Below are positions 28,144-32,044 of a stretch of DNA of 32,044 nucleotides, piece after piece. Position 1 is the first letter of the stretch, and every line of letters starts with the position of its first letter. Source of the stretch: an uncultured Acidobacteriota bacterium (GTDB lineage Bacteria > Acidobacteriota > Terriglobia > Terriglobales > Acidobacteriaceae). The notes beneath the pieces are model-generated. The model did not search any database and was not told where the DNA came from. It saw nothing but the letters and a program-made list of their open reading frames with translations. A program made the translations under genes and the position numbers. The stretch is taken from contig CAINND010000081.1 of the NCBI GenBank assembly GCA_903851035.1, positions 1 through 32,044 of the forward strand. The letters are read 5' to 3'.

Positions 28144-29142
28144 TTACGGCACGATGACGCGCAGTGCCCCGGGCACCACCGTAATTTCCGCCGGAGTCTG
28201 GCACAGCGGCTCGCCATCGCCCCACAGGGGCAGCGGCTCCTCGCTTTCCACAAAGACCTGCACTGTGCGTTGATAACTGACCTCCGGCACCTCGATGTGG
28301 CGTCCGGAGTAAATCTTCAAAATGTGGCGCAGAATTTTCGTGATGGGCAGCATCGGCACCCAGCACAGGTCGAGCTCGCCATCATCCATCTGCGCGCGGG
28401 GCAGCATGCGTATGCCGCTGCCGTACACCGGCGCGCTGCCGATGGCGGCAAACAGTGTCGGCCCCTCCAGCACGGTCTCTTTGCCAGCTGCGTCATAGCA
28501 AACCATGCGCACCTGCGGCGCACGATAGCTGGCCAGGGCGCGCAGCGCGGCCAGCATGTATCCTCCGTAGCGGCGCACCAGCCCCGGCATGGGATCGGCC
28601 ACGCGGTTGGTCTCCGCGTCCAGCCCCAGGCCGGCAATGCCCGCTACATAGAGCTGGCTCTTCTGACCGTCGTTCTCCTCGGCCAGGCGCAGGTGGCGGC
28701 GCATGATGACCGGTCCGAGCAACTCATCCGGGCGGGCAAAGCGGCCATCTGTGTCGGCAAAGGTGCGCGTGGGCACCTCGTCCATCTCCTCCGGAGCGCG
28801 CTGCGCCAGCGGACGCACCAGCCCTAGATCGAGCACCCGCACGTTGCGATGGCCCTCCAGATATTTCTTCCAGGCACGCAGTGCGGTGGTCACGTCGCGA
28901 ATGCCGAGGCAGTGGGCAAAGTCGTTGGCGCTACCATGGGGAACCACCAGCATGGGCGTGGCCGAGTTGGCCAGGGCGGGCAGCACGCGATGCACACTGC
29001 CATCGCCGCCAAAGATCAGCGCGGCATCCGGCAGGTCGTTCGGCTCCAGTGCGTTGCCGCGAAAAATATTCGCGCGCTCGTCCCGAAAGGGCTCAACGAG
29101 CTGACTGCTGCGATATGGATGGAGGATGGCTGCGACGCGCAC
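28144..29142 (-). CDS. Diacylglycerol kinase family lipid kinase
   Basis: A 332-residue soluble kinase of the DAGK-catalytic/YegS family, which phosphorylates lipids such as diacylglycerol or long-chain bases. It shows the nucleotide loop GGDGS (45-49), PHGSANDFAHCLG (68-80; the family usually has GTxND), and the C-terminal domain with IGSAPVYGSGIRMLPRAQMDDGELD. The N-terminus VAAILHP matches the family's first strand. The start is GTG 29142, 6 bases after TACAAT, without a ribosome-binding site, so the transcript looks leaderless. It lies 77 bases after the MurU-like gene on the same strand. The substrate lipid is not determinable from sequence; sphingosine-kinase-type activity cannot be excluded. 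Confidence 0.9.
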   Translation of the reverse strand: MRVAAILHPYRSSQLVEPFRDERANIFRGNALEPNDLPDAALIFGGDGSVHRVLPALANSATPMLVVPHGSANDFAHCLGIRDVTTALRAWKKYLEGHRNVRVLDLGLVRPLAQRAPEEMDEVPTRTFADTDGRFARPDELLGPVIMRRHLRLAEENDGQKSQLYVAGIAGLGLDAETNRVADPMPGLVRRYGGYMLAALRALASYRAPQVRMVCYDAAGKETVLEGPTLFAAIGSAPVYGSGIRMLPRAQMDDGELDLCWVPMLPITKILRHILKIYSGRHIEVPEVSYQRTVQVFVESEEPLPLWGDGEPLCQTPAEITVVPGALRVIVP

Positions 29143-29148
29143 CGGGAA

Positions 29149-29154
29149 ATTGTA
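29149..29154 (-). promoter_or_regulatory. -10 element directly before the lipid kinase GTG start
   Basis: TACAAT on the minus strand lies 6 bases before GTG 29142. The -35 at 16 bases (TTACGC) is weak. A repeat of CTGCGTAAC (plus 29169-29177 and 29183-29191) overlaps it and may bind a regulator. Confidence 0.45.
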
Positions 29155-29219
29155 CCCTGCCGCTAAGCCTGCGTAACCATCTCTGCGTAACTAGCTCTGA
29201 GTTGCCAGGTTCTGCGCAG

Positions 29220-29981
29220 CTAGACGATCACTCCGCGGCGAAGGTCGTCCTCGGCCTGACGGAGCGCGTCAATCGTGCCCAGGTCGCGCCAGTAGCACCC
29301 CTCGGCGGAATAAGCGGCGACGGCTGCACCCTCGGCGGCCAGGCGCAGGTAGGTGGGGATGATGGGGAAGGCCGCTGCGTCATCCGATTGCAGGCGCAAT
29401 AGCACGGCCGGTGACAGCACATGAATGCCGCAGAAGGCCATCTGCTGCGTCGTGACCGCCATGCGAACCAACTCTTCGGGATGCCCGGCGGTGTGGCGGC
29501 CGCAGAGCAGCCCGGCCTCGTCAAACAAAAGCTGGCGGCTGCCGGCGCGGCGCTGCACGGCCAGTGTAACCAGCGCTCCGCGCTCACGGTGAGCCCGCAC
29601 CATCGCCGCCAGATCCAGCGAACTGATGACATCCACGTTATGCACGAGAAATGGCTCGGCGCTCTTCTCTCCATCGAGCAAAAAGAAATGCGCGGCCTGT
29701 TTTAGTCCGCCGCCGGTGTCGAGCAGTTCGCGCTCCATGGAAAGTTCGACGCGCAAGCCAAGTTCGTCGAGCATGGCTGTGTTCGCGGCGAGGAATTGTT
29801 CAATTTGCGCGGCAAAGTGGTGCGCGTTGACGATGACCTCGGTGACACCCACCCCTGCCAGCCTGCGTAGAGCGATCTCCAGCAGGGTGCGGCCACCCAG
29901 GGTAACCAGTGCCTTGGGGCGCTCATTGGTAAGTGGGCGCAGGCGCGTGCCCAGTCCGGCGGCCAGCACCATGGCCTTCAT
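29220..29981 (-). CDS. MurU-like sugar-1-phosphate nucleotidyltransferase
   Basis: A 253-residue NTP-transferase. It starts MKAMVLAAGLGTRLRPLTNE, the signature of the family, with RPKAL supplying the lysine, then VIVNAHHFAAQIEQFL, ERELLDTGGGLKQA and LVHNVDVISS (metal-binding aspartate). MurU of Pseudomonas makes UDP-MurNAc from MurNAc-1-phosphate in the peptidoglycan recycling bypass; related enzymes use mannose-1-P or glucose-1-P. Its partner there, the anomeric kinase AmgK, is matched here by the upstream gene, whose stop overlaps this start by 4 bases (ATGA), so the two are translationally coupled. The sugar assignment is by context; the fold and activity class are secure. Confidence 0.88.
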   Translation of the reverse strand: MKAMVLAAGLGTRLRPLTNERPKALVTLGGRTLLEIALRRLAGVGVTEVIVNAHHFAAQIEQFLAANTAMLDELGLRVELSMERELLDTGGGLKQAAHFFLLDGEKSAEPFLVHNVDVISSLDLAAMVRAHRERGALVTLAVQRRAGSRQLLFDEAGLLCGRHTAGHPEELVRMAVTTQQMAFCGIHVLSPAVLLRLQSDDAAAFPIIPTYLRLAAEGAAVAAYSAEGCYWRDLGTIDALRQAEDDLRRGVIV

Positions 29982-31453
29982 CGCGGCCAGCGCTCCTGCT
30001 CGCGATGCTGCAACTCCACGCGCACGCCGCGCTCACGCAACTGCCGCGCCGTCTGCTCCGCCAGGTATACCGAGCGATGCTGCCCGCCCGTGCATCCGTA
30101 GCTGACCATCAGCCGCTGGAAGCCGCGGCGGCGATATTCCGCCACGCTGATATCGACCAGTGCCAGCGCGTGCTGCAGGAACTCCGCGACGGTCACGTGC
30201 TGCTCAAGATAGACGGCAACCTCCGCGTCGCGCCCGGTAAGGGACTGGAAGCGCGCCTCGCGCCCGGGATTGGGCAGGCCGCGCGCGTCAAAGGTGTAGC
30301 CTCCGCCGTGGCCGCTCTCATCGGCCACTGGGCCATGGTGATAGCTGAAGCTGGTGACGATGACGGTGAGCGGGTCATCTGCCTGCGCGGGCACCGTTTG
30401 CGGCGTGTCGCCTGCGGCGGCCGTGGTGGCCGCGCCGCTTAGTTCGGCAATCTTCGCATCGCTGGTCAGTTGCGCGCAGGCCTTGGCCAGCGCGGGCAGT
30501 CCGGCGGCCAAAGTGGAGTTCTCCCACAGCCAGCGCAGGTTGCGCAGCGCGTAAGGAACACTCTGCAGGAAGTGGGCTTTACGCTCGTAGTAGCCGCGAT
30601 AGCCGTAAGCGCCCAGGGCTTGCAGGATGCGCACCAGGACCCAGGCGGGATAGTCGGCCAGGAAGCGTCCGCGATCCACCTTCATGTGGCGTGCAAGTGC
30701 CTCAAGATACTGCCCCAGCAGCTCGTCCCGCACGGTGGGCGGCAGGTCGGCCTTGGCATCGAAGAGCAGCGATGCAATGTCGTAGTGCGGAGCCCCGCGG
30801 CGTCCGCCCTGGTAGTCGAGGAAGTACGGGCGGCCCTCACGAAGCATGACGTTGCGCGACTGGAAGTCACGGTAGAGGAAGCACTCCTGCCCGGCGCTGA
30901 GCAGCCGCGAAGTGAGCCGCGCGAAATCCTCCTCCAATGCCTGCTCGTGGAACTCCGCGCCAGCCAGCTTGAGGAAGTAGTACTTGAAGTAGTTCAGGTC
31001 CCAGTGGATGGATTGTGCGTCAAAGGCCGCACGGGGATAGCAGAGTGAGTAGTCAATGCCGCGAGCGGCTTCCACCTGGAAGCGCGGCAACTCCTCAACG
31101 ACGCGGCGGTAGGCCTCGAGCACCTGCGGTGCCAGCTCCGGGCCGCGGCGGTGGGCCGTAAGGTACTGATACAGCGTGGTGTCGCCCAGGTCCTCTTCCA
31201 AGTACGCGGTGCCCGTGGCGGCCTCGGCGTAAATCTGCGGCACGGCCAGGCCATGCTTAAGGAAGTGGCGGGTAAAGGACAAAAACGCAAGGTTCTCCTC
31301 GCGCACGCTGTTGAGGATTCCGATGGCCGAATGCTGTGCGCTGGAGAGGCGCACGATGAGTCGTCCGCTGCCGCCGAGACCGCCCTGCACGGGACTCACA
31401 CTGGTGGCGGGCTGGCCAAAGTGGCGCTCAAAGAGTTGTCGCAAAACTTCCAT
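29978..31453 (-). CDS. AmgK-like aminosugar kinase fused to a RapZ C-terminal domain
   Basis: A 491-residue two-domain protein. Residues 1-330 are an aminoglycoside-phosphotransferase-fold kinase like AmgK: a Gly-rich loop (GGLGGSG, 24-30), the catalytic YRDFQSRN (194-201, Asp196) and the Mg2+ site DYQGG (213-217). An Ala/Thr/Pro-rich linker (335-360) leads to residues 362-485, which match the C-terminal domain of RapZ: VTSFSYHHG, FDARGLPNPG and the pocket GCTGGQHRSVYLAE (453-466). RapZ's own N-terminal P-loop domain is absent. In E. coli this pocket binds glucosamine-6-phosphate. ATG 31453 has GGAG 7 bases upstream and a promoter at 31478; the longer frame to 31507 crosses it. The 4-base overlap with the MurU-like gene supports joint function in cell-wall sugar recycling. 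Confidence 0.9.
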   Translation of the reverse strand: MEVLRQLFERHFGQPATSVSPVQGGLGGSGRLIVRLSSAQHSAIGILNSVREENLAFLSFTRHFLKHGLAVPQIYAEAATGTAYLEEDLGDTTLYQYLTAHRRGPELAPQVLEAYRRVVEELPRFQVEAARGIDYSLCYPRAAFDAQSIHWDLNYFKYYFLKLAGAEFHEQALEEDFARLTSRLLSAGQECFLYRDFQSRNVMLREGRPYFLDYQGGRRGAPHYDIASLLFDAKADLPPTVRDELLGQYLEALARHMKVDRGRFLADYPAWVLVRILQALGAYGYRGYYERKAHFLQSVPYALRNLRWLWENSTLAAGLPALAKACAQLTSDAKIAELSGAATTAAAGDTPQTVPAQADDPLTVIVTSFSYHHGPVADESGHGGGYTFDARGLPNPGREARFQSLTGRDAEVAVYLEQHVTVAEFLQHALALVDISVAEYRRRGFQRLMVSYGCTGGQHRSVYLAEQTARQLRERGVRVELQHREQERWPR

Positions 31454-31477
31454 CACTGCGCTCCGGGACGAAAGAGA

Positions 31478-31507
31478 AGTATCTGTGTAAGGCCGGAAGA
31501 AAGGCAA
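31478..31507 (-). promoter_or_regulatory. Promoter of the kinase-RapZ/murU operon
   Basis: Minus strand: TTGCCT (31502-31507), 18 bases, GATACT (31478-31483). Predicted start is about 20 bases before the ATG at 31453, leaving room for GGAG. Confidence 0.55.
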
Positions 31508-31599
31508 GTGCGGGGGCTGAAGTTACGCGGCTGTACCCTCTACTTCCCCAACCGCGCGCCGGCGACTATGATGGATGAGGCCAATGCCGCACACATACG

Positions 31600-31806
31600 A
31601 TGAAAACCACTGTGAATGAATCCGAGCCCCAGCGCAATCTCTTCCAAACGGCCGTTTATAACTTTTTTGCCCTGTACCTGGGCGTCACGCCTCCGGCGCC
31701 GGGCAAGGAAGGCTTTTATGTGGGCGTGCTGCTGGTGGCCACGCTGTTCATCATTGGCGCGGGATACCTGCTGACGCGGCTGCTGATCGGCATGATCTTC
31801 AATTAA
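31600..31806 (+). CDS. Small single-helix membrane protein, function unknown
   Basis: A 68-residue protein with a polar N-terminus (MKTTVNESEPQRN), an amphipathic aromatic stretch (FQTAVYNFFALYLGV), a TPPAPGKEG turn and one strong transmembrane helix (about 40-64). I do not recognise a family. ATG 31600 overlaps the TGA of a 12-codon frame (ATG 31568, ATGA overlap), and TATGAT at 31567-31572 could be its -10; no strong ribosome-binding site is visible. It is divergent from the kinase-RapZ gene. A TAA stop followed by an AT-richer stretch leads to an insertion-sequence end. It is probably real, on the basis of its clean membrane-protein composition. Confidence 0.6.
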   Translation: MKTTVNESEPQRNLFQTAVYNFFALYLGVTPPAPGKEGFYVGVLLVATLFIIGAGYLLTRLLIGMIFN

Positions 31807-31941
31807 TAAATTATGTTTTGAAGTTTTGTCAGGCTTGTTTCAGTGAAGCTCTGATTGCATTTTCATATACCTGCGCAGGTGGCAGATTATTGGGAGCGGT
31901 AAAGTAAGCATCCGGTCTCGACCGTATTGACTGTTCTGAGC

Positions 31942-31973
31942 TAAGTGTCCACGAATCGATTTGTGGACACTTA
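31942..31973. repeat. 32-base near-perfect palindrome at the IS66 end
   Basis: Arms TAAGTGTCCAC (31942-31952) and GTGGACACTTA (31963-31973) flank a centre AATCGATT with one mismatched pair around it. It overlaps the transposase stop and probably contains the terminal inverted repeat; it may also end transcription of the transposase gene. Confidence 0.6.
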
Positions 31974-32044
31974 CGATTTTGACTGGTCGGTGTGTGGGGT
32001 GGTGCTGGCGATGTTCCAGGGCAGAAGCTCTGCGATGCGATTCA
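31971..32044 (-). CDS. IS66-family transposase, C-terminal fragment
   Basis: The reverse strand enters the window in frame and reads NRIAELLPWNIASTTPHTDQ and three more residues before TAA at 31971-31973. RIxELLPWN is the hallmark of the IS66 C-terminal element (IS66_C). Only 24 residues are visible; whether the gene is intact lies outside the window. The stop codon is part of the palindrome at 31942-31973. These transposases (TnpC) work with TnpA and TnpB of the same element, which cannot be seen here. Confidence 0.75.
   Translation of the reverse strand, partial: NRIAELLPWNIASTTPHTDQSKS

Larger units (their letters stand above)
31941..32044 (-). mobile_element. End of an IS66-family insertion sequence (rest beyond the window)
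   Basis: The right edge holds the last part of an IS66-type transposase gene and then a 32-base near-perfect palindrome. IS66 elements usually start GTAAGC; here the outer sequence is CTAAGTGTCC, so I set the likely element end at about 31941. The flanking stretch 31807-31940 is AT-richer than the rest of the window and has no gene. Confidence 0.6.

Overview
The window is GC-rich chromosomal DNA of an Acidobacteriota, probably Terriglobia/Acidobacteriaceae. This is inferred from three things: the gene orders (rimP-nusA-infB near a DUF503 gene; phoH-ybeY-corC-era), an exported 310-residue family with an LLHQDPRYF motif that I know mainly from this phylum, and a kinase joined to a RapZ C-terminal domain. 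Almost all of it is ordinary core genome. Genes are close together, and intergenic gaps hold recognisable promoters and hairpin terminators. I found no tRNA, rRNA, CRISPR array or prophage.

Layout. Positions 1-3730 (minus strand): operon phoH, ybeY, corC/hlyC-like, era (era cut by the window edge), with its own promoter and an internal terminator-like hairpin between phoH and ybeY. 3791-10985 (minus): the translation/transcription-factor cluster rimP, nusA, infB, then an unrelated outer-membrane-barrel gene with its own terminator, then a DUF503 (YlxP-type) gene. 11205-12137 (plus): exported protein of unknown function. 12138-12613: a gene-poor stretch with strong hairpins and the guaB promoter. 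12614-14665 (plus): guaB and a VanZ-like gene. 14702-16990 (minus): patatin phospholipase fused to a BamA-like barrel. 17090-17494 (plus): small membrane protein. 17552-20299 (minus): ADP-forming acyl-CoA synthetase/GNAT fusion. 20480-20818 (minus): small membrane protein.

21019-26971: purM and purN (plus) flank a divergent envelope-sugar group: a GT2 glycosyltransferase overlapping an FAD oxidoreductase on the minus strand, and a polytopic GT-C-type glycosyltransferase on the plus strand. 27065-31453 (minus): tonB, a diacylglycerol-kinase-family lipid kinase, a MurU-like nucleotidyltransferase, and an aminosugar-kinase/RapZ-C fusion overlapping it. 31600-31806 (plus): a 68-residue membrane protein. 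The right edge (from about 31941) is the end of an IS66-family element, carrying the last residues of its transposase.

How the parts work together. guaB, purM and purN serve purine synthesis. rimP, nusA, infB, ybeY and era serve ribosome assembly, transcription and translation. The sugar genes, lipid kinase, MurU-like enzyme and kinase-RapZ fusion belong to envelope and peptidoglycan precursor metabolism. The most interesting item is that last pair. It looks like an AmgK/MurU peptidoglycan-recycling module in which the kinase carries the domain that senses glucosamine-6-phosphate in enterobacterial RapZ.
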